Below are positions 1 through 9,173 of a stretch of 64,000 nucleotides of DNA, in pieces. The position numbers and the translations under genes were made by a program. The notes beneath the pieces were generated by a model. It was not told the origin of the DNA, made no database searches, and saw only the letters and a program-made list of their open reading frames with translations. Every line of letters begins with the position of its first letter. Position 1 is the first letter of the stretch. This DNA is from Actinomadura madurae (lineage in GTDB: Bacteria > Actinomycetota > Actinomycetes > Streptosporangiales > Streptosporangiaceae). The stretch covers positions 62,001 through 126,000 of the forward strand of contig NZ_FOVH01000012.1 in the NCBI RefSeq assembly GCF_900115095.1, written 5' to 3'.

Positions 1-2
1 TC

Positions 3-1424
3 GTCATGTCGTTCGTCTTCGACTCGCTGTACGGCGCGGACGCGTCCTACGGCCTGAAGCCGCACCTGGCCGCCGCCGCGCCGCAGGTCTCCGGCGACGC
101 CAAGACGATCACGATCTCCCTGAAGCCCGGCCTGAAGTGGAGCGACGGGACGCCGCTCACGGCGAAGGACGTGGTGTTCACCTACACGGCCCTCGCCAAC
201 CCCGCGACGGGCAGCGCCCAGGCGGGCAAGTTCGCCGCCGTGACGGGCGCGAAGGACCTCGCGGACGGCAAGGCCGACGCGCTCAAGGGCGTCACCGCGC
301 CGGACGCGACCACCGTGAAGATCACGACGAGCCGGCCGGCGGCGGGGCTGCCCGGCCTGATCGGGAACACGCCGATCCTGCCCGAGCACGTCCTCGGCAA
401 GGTCCCGGCCAAGGGCCTCGGTGACAACGCGTTCTTCACCAAGCCCACCGTCGGTGCGGGCGCGTTCACGTTCGTCGACTACAAGACCGACCAGTACGTC
501 GAGCTGAAGGCCAACCCGAACTTCCGGGACCCCGTCTCGATCAAGAAGGTGTTCCTGAAGCCGGTCACCTCCGACGTCGCCACCGCCCAGCTGCGCACCG
601 GCGAGATGGACCTCACCCAGGTCTCCCCGACCGACCTGCCGACCGTCCGGACGATGGACGGCGTCAAGGTCGTCTCGGCCAAGAGCCCCGGCTTCACCCG
701 GATCGCCGTCAACCAGTCGCAGAGCCGGTTCAAGGACGTGCGGGTCCGGCAGGCCCTGCTGACCGCGATCGACAGGAAGGGCCTGGTCGGCAAGGTGCTC
801 GGCGGCGCCGGGACGGTCGTGAACACGAGCTTCTACGGCGATCTCGCCTCGTCCGCGGGGGAGCAGTACGCCTACGACCCGGCGAAGGCCAAGAGCCTGC
901 TCTCCGCGGCCGGCTGGGACGCCTCCGAACCCGTGACACTGTCGTGGATCCCCGGGCAGCGCGACCGCGACACCGCCGCGACGGTGATCCAGAGCCAGCT
1001 CAAGGCCGTCGGCGTGAACGTCGAGCTCAAGCAGGTGCAGGCGGACGAGCTGCTCTCGTCCTACGAGAAGAAGAGCTTCGACCTGGCGCTGTTCGGCGGC
1101 GGCAACTACGCGACCGAGCCGTCCACCGTGGCCACCATCGACGCCTGCGACCAGGCCTACCCGGCCGGCGGGAACATCGGCCGCTTCTGCGACAAGGGGC
1201 TGGACGGCCTGCTGGCCAAGGCCGACTCGGTCGCCGCGCCGGCCGAGCGCACGAGCCTGTTCCAGCAGGCGGCCAAGACCGAGAACGCGCAGGTCCCCTA
1301 CCTGTGGCTGTACAACCCGGACACGGTCTGGGCCTACCGGACCCGGCTGTCGGGCTTCGAGCCGTCCGGCATCCCGACGAACGAGGTCGGGTTCTGGGAC
1401 TTCGCGAACTGGAAGCTGAGCTGA
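3..1424 (+). CDS. Oligopeptide ABC transporter substrate-binding protein, 5'-truncated by window
   Basis: Extracellular solute-binding protein of family 5 (DppA/OppA type), which captures peptides outside the membrane and delivers them to the permeases encoded next. The reading frame is open to the left edge, so the signal peptide and lipobox lie outside the window. Visible family features are the LKPGLKWSDGTPLTAKDV block near the start, the VRQALLTAIDR block in the middle and repeated aromatic residues toward the C-terminus. The next four genes are two permeases and two ATPases in the standard order. The substrate is not readable from the sequence; the downstream D-aminoacylase-type enzymes suggest peptides or acyl derivatives containing D-amino acids (inference). 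Confidence 0.93.
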   Translation, partial: VMSFVFDSLYGADASYGLKPHLAAAAPQVSGDAKTITISLKPGLKWSDGTPLTAKDVVFTYTALANPATGSAQAGKFAAVTGAKDLADGKADALKGVTAPDATTVKITTSRPAAGLPGLIGNTPILPEHVLGKVPAKGLGDNAFFTKPTVGAGAFTFVDYKTDQYVELKANPNFRDPVSIKKVFLKPVTSDVATAQLRTGEMDLTQVSPTDLPTVRTMDGVKVVSAKSPGFTRIAVNQSQSRFKDVRVRQALLTAIDRKGLVGKVLGGAGTVVNTSFYGDLASSAGEQYAYDPAKAKSLLSAAGWDASEPVTLSWIPGQRDRDTAATVIQSQLKAVGVNVELKQVQADELLSSYEKKSFDLALFGGGNYATEPSTVATIDACDQAYPAGGNIGRFCDKGLDGLLAKADSVAAPAERTSLFQQAAKTENAQVPYLWLYNPDTVWAYRTRLSGFEPSGIPTNEVGFWDFANWKLS

Positions 1425-1429
1425 CCCGC

Positions 1430-1462
1430 CCGGCGGCCGGGGGCGCGCGCCCCGGCCGCCGG
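1430..1462 (+). terminator. GC-rich stem-loop between binding-protein and permease genes
   Basis: A perfect 13-bp inverted repeat (left arm CCGGCGGCCGGGG) with a 7-nt loop fills most of the gap between the substrate-binding gene and the first permease. There is no T-run. In ABC operons such hairpins often protect the binding-protein mRNA or partly terminate transcription, giving more binding protein than permease. That role is inferred. Confidence 0.6.
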
Positions 1463-1488
1463 CCGGTACGGACGGAAGGAGGTGAGGC

Positions 1489-2448
1489 GTGGCGGCCTAC
1501 GTCATCCGGCGCCTGCTGGTGAACGTGCTGGTGTTCGTGCTGATCAGCATCGGCATCTTCGTCCTGGTGCGGGTCGCTCCCGGCGATCCGGTCCGCATGA
1601 TGGTCGACCCCGAGCAGATGCGCGGCGGCGGCGCGGCGTTCATCGAGGCGAAGCGGCACGAGCTCGGCCTGGACCGGTCGGTCGTCGTCCAGTACTGGCA
1701 CTGGCTGTCGGGCGCGCTGCACGGCGACTTCGGGTACTCCTACGTCGGGCACCGTCCCGTCTCGGCGGTGCTCGGCGAGCGGCTCGGCCCGACGCTGCAG
1801 CTCATGGGCGCCGCCCTGGCGGTCGCCCTGGTCGTGTCGGTCGCGCTCGGCGTGGCCGCGGCGCTGCGCCGCAACACCGCCGTCGACTACGGCGCGACCG
1901 TGCTGGGCCTGGCCGCGGTGTCGGTGCCGCCGTTCTTCCTCGGCATCGTCGGGATCTACCTGTTCTCGCTGAAGTGGCAGCTGCTCCCGTCCGCCGGGAT
2001 GACCACGCCGGGCGGGGGCGGGCCCGCCGACCAGCTGCGGCACCTGGTCCTGCCGGGGCTGATCCTGGCTTTCGTCACCGCGGGGCCGTTCACCCGGTAC
2101 GTGCGCGGCGGCCTCGTGGACGAGCTCGGCGCCGACTACGTCCGGACGGCCGAGGCCAAGGGCGCGTCCCCGGCCCGGGTCGTGCTGCGGCACGCGCTGC
2201 GCAACTCCCTCATCCCGCTGATCACCGTGGTGATGTACCAGATCCCGCAGATGCTGGCGGGCGCGGTGGTGATCGAGCAGGTCTTCGCCTGGCCCGGCAT
2301 GGGCCAGCTCGCGGTCAGCTCGATCGGCCAGCACGACTACCCGGTCATCGTCGGCTTCGCGCTGTACGTGGCCGTCCTGGTGCTGCTCTGCAACCTGATC
2401 GCGGACGTCCTGTACGCCGTCGTCGACCCGAGAGTGAGCCTGCGATGA
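1489..2448 (+). CDS. Peptide ABC transporter permease, DppB-like
   Basis: Inner-membrane channel subunit of a peptide importer, 319 aa, the usual DppB length. The GTG start is fixed by an ideal Shine-Dalgarno (AAGGAGGTGA at 1476-1485). The protein opens with MAAYVIRRLLVNVLVFVLIS, the typical DppB first membrane helix. It carries the periplasmic GDFGYSY motif (about residue 80) and the cytoplasmic EAA loop near residue 220 (ADYVRTAEAKGASPARVV), which docks on the ATPases. Its stop overlaps the start of the next permease, so the two are translationally coupled. Confidence 0.95.
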   Translation: MAAYVIRRLLVNVLVFVLISIGIFVLVRVAPGDPVRMMVDPEQMRGGGAAFIEAKRHELGLDRSVVVQYWHWLSGALHGDFGYSYVGHRPVSAVLGERLGPTLQLMGAALAVALVVSVALGVAAALRRNTAVDYGATVLGLAAVSVPPFFLGIVGIYLFSLKWQLLPSAGMTTPGGGGPADQLRHLVLPGLILAFVTAGPFTRYVRGGLVDELGADYVRTAEAKGASPARVVLRHALRNSLIPLITVVMYQIPQMLAGAVVIEQVFAWPGMGQLAVSSIGQHDYPVIVGFALYVAVLVLLCNLIADVLYAVVDPRVSLR

Positions 2449-3347
2449 GCGCGACACCCGCCGGCACGGCGGTGCGGAAGACCGGCGATCCGGGCGCGTC
2501 CGCGTCGCCGCGGGCGCGGGCGGTGCGCCGGTTCCGGCGCAACCGGCTCGCCGTCGCCGGGAGCGCCGTGCTCGCGGCGGTGGTGCTGCTGACGCTGCTG
2601 GCGCCGCTGATCGCGGGCCATCCGCCGAACGCCGTGGACCTGGACGCCGTCCGGCAGGGGCCGTCCGGCGCGCACTGGTTCGGCACCGACGCCTCCGGCC
2701 GCGACGTGTTCGCCCGGACCCTGTACGCGGGACGGGTCTCGCTGCTGGTCGGGCTGACCGCGGCCGTCGGCGCGATGGTGGCCGGGACGCTGCTCGGCGC
2801 GGTCGCGGGCCTGTTCGGCGGCATCGTCGACAACGCGATCATGCGGATCGCAGACATCGTGATGTCGTTCCCGACCGTGGTGGTGATCCTCGTCCTCGCC
2901 GGGATCGTCGGGCCGAGCGTGCCGGTGCTGATCGCCGCGATCGGGGTGACGCAGTGGCCGGTCGCCGGGCGGGTGGTGCGCGGCGTGACGCTGTCGCTGC
3001 GCGACCGCGAGTACATCCAGGCCGCCGAGGCGGCCGGGGCGAACGGGTGGTGGCTGATCCGCAGGCACATCGTCCCCGCGGCGCTGGCGCCGGTCACGGT
3101 GACCGGCACGCTGGCGGTCGCGCAGGCGATCATGCTGGAGACCACCGCGTCGTTCCTCGGCCTCGGCGTCCGGCCGCCCCGGGCGAGCTGGGGGAACATG
3201 CTGAACGACGCGCAGAACCTGACGCTGATCCAGACGATGCCGTGGCTGTGGATACCGCCGGGCGTCGCGATCGCGGTGACGGTCCTCGCCGTCAACTTCG
3301 TCGGGGACGGCCTGCGCGACGCCGTCACGCCGGGAGGCCGGACATGA
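2445..3347 (+). CDS. Peptide ABC transporter permease, DppC-like
   Basis: Second membrane subunit, 300 aa. The start ATG overlaps the previous stop (ATGA). After about 30 polar residues come the first helix (RLAVAGSAVLAAVVLLTLLA), the family signature HWFGTDASGRDVFARTLYAGR near residue 75, and the EAA loop (REYIQAAEAAGANGWWLI) near residue 190. It pairs with the DppB-like subunit to form the channel. The stop overlaps the start of the first ATPase gene. Confidence 0.95.
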   Translation: MSATPAGTAVRKTGDPGASASPRARAVRRFRRNRLAVAGSAVLAAVVLLTLLAPLIAGHPPNAVDLDAVRQGPSGAHWFGTDASGRDVFARTLYAGRVSLLVGLTAAVGAMVAGTLLGAVAGLFGGIVDNAIMRIADIVMSFPTVVVILVLAGIVGPSVPVLIAAIGVTQWPVAGRVVRGVTLSLRDREYIQAAEAAGANGWWLIRRHIVPAALAPVTVTGTLAVAQAIMLETTASFLGLGVRPPRASWGNMLNDAQNLTLIQTMPWLWIPPGVAIAVTVLAVNFVGDGLRDAVTPGGRT

Positions 3348-4345
3348 CCCGGCCGCTGCTGGAGATCGAGGACCTGGTCGTCGAGTTCGACGGCGACGAG
3401 GAGACCGTCCGGGCCGTGGACGGCGCCGGCTACAGCGTCGCGCCGGGCGAGACGCTCGGCGTCGTCGGCGAGTCCGGGTCGGGCAAGAGCGTCACCGCGA
3501 TGTCGGCGCTCGGGCTGATCAAGCCGCCCGGCCGGGTGGTGTCGGGGCGGGTCGTGTTCGACGGCTCCGACCTGCGCGCGATGCCCCCGCGCGAGCTGCG
3601 CGGCCTGCGCGGCGGCCGGATCGCGATGATCTTCCAGGATCCGATGACGGCGCTGAACCCGGTCGTGCCGATCGGCGCGCAGATCCGCGAGGCGTTGCGG
3701 CTGCACCAGCCGGGCATGTCGCGGGGCGCGGCCCGCAAGCGGGCCGCCGAGCTGCTGGAACTCGTCGGGGTGCCGGGGGCCGCGCGGCGGCTGAAGCAGT
3801 ACCCGCACGAGTTCTCCGGCGGGATGCGGCAGCGCGCGATGATCGCGATGGCCATCGCCAACGACCCCGACCTGTTGATCGCGGACGAGCCCACGACCGC
3901 GCTGGACGTGACCGTCCAGGCCCAGGTGCTGGACCTGCTGCGGCTGACGCGGCGGGAGACCGGCGCCGCGACCGTGCTGATCACCCACGACCTCGGGGTG
4001 GTCGCCGAGCTGGCCGACCGGGTCGTGGTGATGTACGCCGGGCGCGTCGTCGAGCACGGCCCGGTCGCCGCGATCTTCGAGGCGCCCCGGCACCCGTACA
4101 CGCGGGGCCTGCTGGAGAGCCTGCCCACGCTGGACGGCGACGCCGGCGACCTGACCCCCATCCCCGGCTCCCCGCCGACGCCCGGCGAGATCCCGCGGGG
4201 GTGCGCGTTCGCGCCGCGCTGCCCGCTGGCCCGCGACCGGTGCCGCGTGGAACGCCCCGACCCGACCCCGGCCGGGACGGGACGCGCGAGCGCCTGCCAC
4301 TTCCACCACGAGCTGGCCGAGGAGGACATCGATGGCCGAGCCTGA
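3344..4345 (+). CDS. Peptide ABC transporter ATP-binding protein, DppD-like
   Basis: Cytoplasmic ATPase of the importer, 333 aa. Walker A GESGSGKS is at residues 42-49, the signature FSGGMRQR is near 160, Walker B LLIADEPT near 180, and the switch histidine is in ITHDLG. The C-terminal oligopeptide-transporter extension has the cysteine cluster seen in CAFAPRCPLARDRC, which in some family members binds an Fe-S cluster. The start overlaps the permease stop by 4 nt and the 3' end overlaps the next ATPase gene by 14 nt. Confidence 0.95.
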   Translation: MTRPLLEIEDLVVEFDGDEETVRAVDGAGYSVAPGETLGVVGESGSGKSVTAMSALGLIKPPGRVVSGRVVFDGSDLRAMPPRELRGLRGGRIAMIFQDPMTALNPVVPIGAQIREALRLHQPGMSRGAARKRAAELLELVGVPGAARRLKQYPHEFSGGMRQRAMIAMAIANDPDLLIADEPTTALDVTVQAQVLDLLRLTRRETGAATVLITHDLGVVAELADRVVVMYAGRVVEHGPVAAIFEAPRHPYTRGLLESLPTLDGDAGDLTPIPGSPPTPGEIPRGCAFAPRCPLARDRCRVERPDPTPAGTGRASACHFHHELAEEDIDGRA

Positions 4346-5333
4346 CGAGATCCTCGCCGTCTCCGGCCTGGTGAAGCACTACCCGGTGCGGTCGGGTCCG
4401 CTGCGCCTGCGGACCGGCGCCGTCCACGCGGTCGACGGCGTCGACTTCTCCCTGCGCGCGGGGCGCACGCTCGGGCTGGTCGGAGAGTCCGGCTGCGGCA
4501 AGACGACCACGGGACGCATGGTGGTGCGGCTGCTGGAGCCGACCGCCGGGCGGATCGTCGTCGCCGGGCGGGACGTCACCCGCGCCCGCGGCGCCGAGCT
4601 GCGCGCCCTGCGCCGCGACCTGCAGCTGGTCTTCCAGGATCCGTACGCGTCGCTGTCGCCGCGGATGACCGTCCACGACATCGTCGCCGAGCCGCTGCGC
4701 GTGCAGGGCCGCTACGCCGAGGGCGGTGAGAAGCGCGTCGCCGAGCTGCTCGACATGGTACGGCTCGCGCCGTCGCACGCCCGCCGGTACGCGCACGAGT
4801 TCTCCGGCGGGCAGCGGCAGCGGATCGGCATCGCCCGCGCGCTCGCCCTCGGCCCGAAGGTCCTGGTGCTGGACGAGCCGGTCAGCGCGCTGGACGTGTC
4901 GATCCAGGCGCAGGTCGTCAACATGCTGCGGGAGCTCCAGCGCGAGCTGGGCGTGGCGTACCTGTTCATCTCGCACGACCTGTCGGTGGTGCGGCACGTC
5001 TCGCACGAGATCGCCGTCATGTACCTCGGGACGATCGTCGAGCAGGGCACCCGGGACGAGATCTTCCGGAGCCCGGCGCACCCGTACACGCAGGCGCTGC
5101 TGTCGGCGGTCCCGTCGCCGCGTCCGGGCGGGCGCGGCGGCCGGGAGCGGATCACGCTGACCGGCGACGTGCCGAGCCCGATCGACCCGCCGTCCGGCTG
5201 CCGCTTCCGCACCCGCTGCTGGAAAGCGCGGGACGTCTGTGCGACCGAGGCGCCGCCGCTGGTCGCGCGCCCCGGCGCCGGGCATCCCGTCGCCTGCCAC
5301 TTCGCCGAGGCCGACGTCCCGGCCACGGCCTGA
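4332..5333 (+). CDS. Peptide ABC transporter ATP-binding protein, DppF-like
   Basis: Partner ATPase, 333 aa. Walker A GESGCGKT is at residues 51-58, signature FSGGQRQR near 160, Walker B VLVLDEPVSALD near 178. It ends with the oligopeptide-transporter C-terminal domain with conserved cysteines (GCRFRTRCWKARDVC). It completes a five-component system: binding protein, two permeases and two ATPases. About 20 nt separate it from the RidA-like gene, so the transporter and the catabolic genes are probably one transcript. Confidence 0.95.
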   Translation: MAEPDEILAVSGLVKHYPVRSGPLRLRTGAVHAVDGVDFSLRAGRTLGLVGESGCGKTTTGRMVVRLLEPTAGRIVVAGRDVTRARGAELRALRRDLQLVFQDPYASLSPRMTVHDIVAEPLRVQGRYAEGGEKRVAELLDMVRLAPSHARRYAHEFSGGQRQRIGIARALALGPKVLVLDEPVSALDVSIQAQVVNMLRELQRELGVAYLFISHDLSVVRHVSHEIAVMYLGTIVEQGTRDEIFRSPAHPYTQALLSAVPSPRPGGRGGRERITLTGDVPSPIDPPSGCRFRTRCWKARDVCATEAPPLVARPGAGHPVACHFAEADVPATA

Positions 5334-5356
5334 CCGCTCTCACCCGGAGGAGACCC

Positions 5357-5842
5357 GTGCACCACGACGCAGACCGACGCCTGGCCGCCGCCCCCGAGGA
5401 ACCGGGGCCCGCAGGGGAGCGGCCGCCCGTCGCCGCCGTCCGCCGCACCGGCGCGACCCTGATCGCCTCGGGGCAGGTCGCCGCCCGCGACGGGAAGCTG
5501 CTCGCCGAGGGCCGCGTGGGGGAGGACGTCACCCTCGACGCGGCGCGGTCCTGCGCCTGGCAGTGCGCCCGGAACGTCCTGACCGCCGTCCGGGACGAGC
5601 TGGCCGGCGACGGCGGCCTCGGCGCGGTCGAGCACGTGGAGGCGGTGTCGGTGTGGGTGGCGTCCGCGCCCGGGTTCACCGACCAGCACCTGGTGGCCGA
5701 CGCGGCGACGGCGCTGTTCACCGAGGTCCTGGGCGAGTCCGCCGGGCGGCACGCGCGGGTCGCGCTCGGGGTGGCGGCGCTGCCGACCGGGAGCCCGGTC
5801 GAGGTGCAGGCGACGTTCCGGCTGCGGACGCAGGCGCCGTGA
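5357..5842 (+). CDS. RidA/YjgF/UK114-family protein
   Basis: 161 aa with a GTG start behind GGAGGAG (5345-5351). It has the RidA core: a SGQVA strand near residue 38, the middle helix, and the HARVALGVAALPTGSPVEV end strand that holds the conserved arginine. RidA proteins hydrolyse reactive enamine/imine intermediates released by PLP dehydratases and related enzymes. That fits a locus whose last gene is a PLP enzyme of the D-serine dehydratase type. The N-terminal about 25 residues are proline- and glutamate-rich and not part of the domain. The stop overlaps the next start (GTGA). Confidence 0.85.
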   Translation: MHHDADRRLAAAPEEPGPAGERPPVAAVRRTGATLIASGQVAARDGKLLAEGRVGEDVTLDAARSCAWQCARNVLTAVRDELAGDGGLGAVEHVEAVSVWVASAPGFTDQHLVADAATALFTEVLGESAGRHARVALGVAALPTGSPVEVQATFRLRTQAP

Positions 5843-7416
5843 CGGACCTGCTCATCGCCGGCGGGAAGGTCGTCGACGGCACCGGGGCCGCCCCGCGCCG
5901 CGCCGACGTCGCGGTCGCGGGCGGGCGGGTGGAGGCGATCGGCGACCTCGCGGAACGTCCTGCGGCGCGGACGGTGGACGCGTCCGGGCACGTCGTGTCG
6001 CCGGGGTTCGTGGACGTCCACACCCACTCCGACCTGACGCTGCTGTCGTCCCCCGAGGCCCGCAGCGCGGTCCGACAGGGGATCACGACGGTCGTGGTCG
6101 GCAACTGCGGCCTCGGCGTGACGCCCGTCGCCGACGCGTCCCGGGACCACCTGGAAGCCCTGCGCGCGGCAGCGGGCTACCTGGACCTGGACCCGGCCGT
6201 CCGCTGGGACTGGACGGACCTGCCCGGCTACCTCGACGCGCTCGGCGCCGCCCGCCCGGCGGTGAACGTGGCCGCGCTCGTCGCGCACACGCCGCTGCGC
6301 GCGGCGGCGGCCGGCTTCGGCGACCGTCCCGCCGACGCCGCCGCGCTCGACCGGATGCGCGGCCTGCTCGGCGACGCGCTCGCCGCGGGCGCCGCCGGCG
6401 TCTCCACCGGCCTCGTCTACGCGCCCGTGTGCTACGCCCGGGACGACGAGCTGGAGGCGCTCGGCCGCACGGCCGCCGCACACGGCAGGCTGTTCGCCTG
6501 GCACGTCCGCGACTACGCCGACGGGCTGCTCGACTCCGTCCGGCAGGCGCTGCGGGTCGCGGCGGCGACCGGCTGCCGCACCCAGATCTCGCACCTGGTC
6601 GCCGTCGGCCGCCGCAACCACGGCTCGGTCGCGCGGGCGCTGGAGCTGATCGACGCCGCCCGCGACGAGGGCCTGGACGTCGCCTTCGACATCTATCCCT
6701 ACCTGGCCGGGAACGCGCCGCTGTCGCAGCTCCTGCCCGCCTGGGCGCAGGACGGCGGCGAGGGCGCGATGCGGGCCAGGCTCACCGACCGTACCGTCCG
6801 CGCGCGGATCGCGGACGAGTGGCGCGACATGCCGAACACCTGGGACCAGATCGCCGTGGGCGGGCGGGCGCTCACCGACCTCGCCGCCGACGCCGGCACC
6901 GAACCGCCGCAAGTCGCGCTGGACCTCGTCGCCGAGCACGGCAACGGCGTGCAGATGGTGGCGGGCGGGCGCGGCGAGCGCGACCTGCTCGACGCGCTCA
7001 CCCACCCGGCCGGGGTGATCGGCTCGGACGGCCAGGCCCTCGACCCGGACGGGCCCACCGGGAGCGGCACCCCGCACCCGCGCTCGTACGGCTGCTACCC
7101 GCGGCTGTTCGCCGAGTACGTCCGGGGCGCGGGGGGCCGTCCCGCGGCGGACCGGCTCGGGCTCGCCGAGGCCGTCCGCAAGTGCACGTCGGCGCCCGCC
7201 GAGCGGGCCGGGCTCGCCGGGCGCGGCGTGCTCCGCGCGGGGGCGGCGGCGGACATCGTCGTTTTCGACCCCGCCGGGATCGCCGACCGGGCTACGTTCG
7301 CAGCACCCCAGCAGTATCCGGACGGGATCCGCGCGGTCGTCGTCAACGGCCGCGCCGTGGTCGAGGACGGCGCGCACCGCGGCGCGCGGCCCGGCGAGAT
7401 CCTGCGCACCCCCTGA
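5839..7416 (+). CDS. N-acyl-D-amino-acid deacylase (D-aminoacylase) family amidohydrolase
   Basis: 525-aa zinc amidohydrolase of the D-aminoacylase branch, which removes the acyl group from N-acyl-D-amino acids. An N-terminal beta-sandwich (LLIAGGKVVDGTG) is followed by the metal site HTHSD (H61, H63), the family cysteine in GNCGLGVTPV (C90), a QISH metal strand and the branch motif HPRSYGCYPRLFAEYVR. The C-terminus closes the sandwich with the ATFAAPQQYPDGI and VVVNGRAVVE motifs. The GTG start overlaps the RidA stop, so translation is coupled. Related enzymes include N-acyl-D-glutamate and N-acyl-D-aspartate deacylases and dihydroorotase-like proteins; exact substrate is open. Confidence 0.88.
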   Translation: MTDLLIAGGKVVDGTGAAPRRADVAVAGGRVEAIGDLAERPAARTVDASGHVVSPGFVDVHTHSDLTLLSSPEARSAVRQGITTVVVGNCGLGVTPVADASRDHLEALRAAAGYLDLDPAVRWDWTDLPGYLDALGAARPAVNVAALVAHTPLRAAAAGFGDRPADAAALDRMRGLLGDALAAGAAGVSTGLVYAPVCYARDDELEALGRTAAAHGRLFAWHVRDYADGLLDSVRQALRVAAATGCRTQISHLVAVGRRNHGSVARALELIDAARDEGLDVAFDIYPYLAGNAPLSQLLPAWAQDGGEGAMRARLTDRTVRARIADEWRDMPNTWDQIAVGGRALTDLAADAGTEPPQVALDLVAEHGNGVQMVAGGRGERDLLDALTHPAGVIGSDGQALDPDGPTGSGTPHPRSYGCYPRLFAEYVRGAGGRPAADRLGLAEAVRKCTSAPAERAGLAGRGVLRAGAAADIVVFDPAGIADRATFAAPQQYPDGIRAVVVNGRAVVEDGAHRGARPGEILRTP

Positions 7417-7437
7417 TCGGAGACGAGGCACCCACCC

Positions 7438-8349
7438 ATGGAGAGAACCACAGGGGCACCGAGCCCGCGGGCACCGAGCAAGCCGGCACGGCCCCGCGGC
7501 GGCACCGTGGACGACGACCGCCCGGCCGCGGCCAACTACCACGCGAACGCGCTCGCCCGCGGCCTGGCCCTGCTGGAGCGGCTGGCCGAGCGGGGCGGCA
7601 CGCTCACCCTCAACGACTTCAACGCGGGCACCGGCCTGCCGAAGAGCACCCTCGTGCGGCTTCTCGGCGTGCTGGAGGAGATGGGCTACGTGGTCCGCGC
7701 CGACGAGCGCCCCGCCTACCGGCTCGGGCACAAGACGCTGATGCTGTCGACCGCGTACCTCACCGGCCTCGACCTGTCGCAGGTCGCGGGCGGGCACCTC
7801 GCCGGTGTCGCCGAGGACACCGGGCAGACCGCCAACCTCGGGGTGCTGGACGGGCGGGAGGTCCTGCACGTGTGCGTCCGCGAACCCGACCGGCCGATCC
7901 GCTTCCACACCACGCCCGGCACCCGCGATGCCGCCTACTGCACCGGGCTCGGCAAGATGCTGCTCGCCCACCTCGACCCGTCCGAGCTCGGCCCGCACCT
8001 GCCGCCCGAGCCGTTCCCGGCCCGCACCGAGCACACCCTCACCTCGACCGAGGCGCTGGTCCGCGACCTGCGCGAGACGGCCCGGCGCGGGCACGCCGTC
8101 GACGACAACGAGGGCAGCGTCGGCCTGCGCTGCGTCGCCGCGCCCGTCGAGGTGGACGGGGTCTGCGTCGCCGCCGTCAGCGTGTCGGGGCCGTCCGCCG
8201 AGTTCGACGACGCGCGGCGGGCCGGTTACCTGGACCGGCTGCGCGCCGCCGCGGCCGGCCTCGCCGCCGACGCCGACGTCGTCGCCGCGCTGGACTACCT
8301 CCGCTCGTCCCTGCGCCCCGGCGCGCCCCGACCCCGGGAGGATGCTTGA
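7438..8349 (+). CDS. IclR-family transcriptional regulator
   Basis: 303 aa. After a basic, disordered 30-residue N-terminus there is a winged helix-turn-helix (TLNDFNAGTGLPKSTLVRLLGVLEEMGYV, about residues 55-85; shown here as a span) and the IclR effector-binding domain with DAAYCTGLGKMLLAHL and VDDNEGSVGLRCVAAPV. IclR proteins bind small metabolites and repress or activate neighbouring catabolic genes. Its place inside the operon, between the two hydrolase genes and in the same direction, makes it the likely local regulator. The 3' end overlaps the next gene's TTG start. Confidence 0.92.
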   Translation: MERTTGAPSPRAPSKPARPRGGTVDDDRPAAANYHANALARGLALLERLAERGGTLTLNDFNAGTGLPKSTLVRLLGVLEEMGYVVRADERPAYRLGHKTLMLSTAYLTGLDLSQVAGGHLAGVAEDTGQTANLGVLDGREVLHVCVREPDRPIRFHTTPGTRDAAYCTGLGKMLLAHLDPSELGPHLPPEPFPARTEHTLTSTEALVRDLRETARRGHAVDDNEGSVGLRCVAAPVEVDGVCVAAVSVSGPSAEFDDARRAGYLDRLRAAAAGLAADADVVAALDYLRSSLRPGAPRPREDA

Positions 8350-9173
8350 TCGACTTCCACACCCACTGCCAGCGTCCCGAGCACTGGGGCCACGAGTGGG
8401 ACGACCACTGGCGTCCCGTCTACGGGCGGGGCGCCCACGAGTTCGGCCGGGCCGACTACGACCGCGCGATGGCGCCGGTGACCGCCGCCTGCGTGTTCGG
8501 CATCCGCGCGACCGCGGCCGGCGTCCTCACCCCGAACTCCCACACCGAGGAGTTCTGCGCGGGCACCGAGACGGAGACGATCGGGTTCATGGCGCTGGAC
8601 CCCACCGACCCGGACGTCCTCGACCAGCTCGCCGACGGCGTCGCCCGCGGCCTGCGCGGCATCAAGCTGTACCCGGTGCTGGCGCTGTTCGACCCGCGCG
8701 AGGCGAAGTACGACGCGTTCTACCGGGCGGCGGCCGACGCGGGCCTCGTCGTGCTGTGGCACATGGGGGCGACGCCGAGCCCGGCGGGCGACCTGTCGGT
8801 CAGCAACCCGCTCGTCGTGGACGAGGTGGCGCGGCGGCATCCCGACCTCGTCCAGATCATCGCCCATCTCGGGCATCCCTGGCAGCGGGAGACGATCGTG
8901 ACGCTGCGCAAGAACCGCCGCGTGTACTCCGACGTGTCCGCGTCGTGGGCGCGCCCGATGGACGGCTACCTCGCGCTCGCGCGGGCGCAGGAATGGGACG
9001 TCGTCGGCAAGCTCGTCTTCGGCTCGGACTTCCCGCTCTGGACGCCCGACGAGGCCGTCGCGGGGCTGCGCGAGATGGTCGGGCAGCGCCCGTCCGGCTT
9101 CCCGGAGATCAGGAAGGAGACCGTCGAATGGCTGCTGGACGGCGACCCGCGTCCGGAGATGGGGCTGGCGTGA
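8346..9173 (+). CDS. Amidohydrolase (amidohydrolase_2 / TIM-barrel metal-dependent hydrolase)
   Basis: 275 aa starting at a TTG that overlaps the IclR stop (TTGA). The metal motif begins almost at once (MIDFHTHC, H5 and H7), which supports this start since an upstream ATG is not in frame. Later motifs are GIKLYPVL near residue 104, LVVLWHMG, LVQIIAHLGHPW and VFGSDFPLW, all of the ACMSD/amidohydrolase_2 family. Members hydrolyse or decarboxylate small cyclic or amide substrates. A role in processing the product or a side product of the D-aminoacylase is inferred. Confidence 0.85.
   Translation: MIDFHTHCQRPEHWGHEWDDHWRPVYGRGAHEFGRADYDRAMAPVTAACVFGIRATAAGVLTPNSHTEEFCAGTETETIGFMALDPTDPDVLDQLADGVARGLRGIKLYPVLALFDPREAKYDAFYRAAADAGLVVLWHMGATPSPAGDLSVSNPLVVDEVARRHPDLVQIIAHLGHPWQRETIVTLRKNRRVYSDVSASWARPMDGYLALARAQEWDVVGKLVFGSDFPLWTPDEAVAGLREMVGQRPSGFPEIRKETVEWLLDGDPRPEMGLA

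Noticed and set aside
1027..2457. Long minus-strand open frame over the ABC genes
   Set aside because: It is antisense to two clear transporter genes and reads as a low-complexity His/Arg/Asp-rich product, typical of GC-rich shadow frames.
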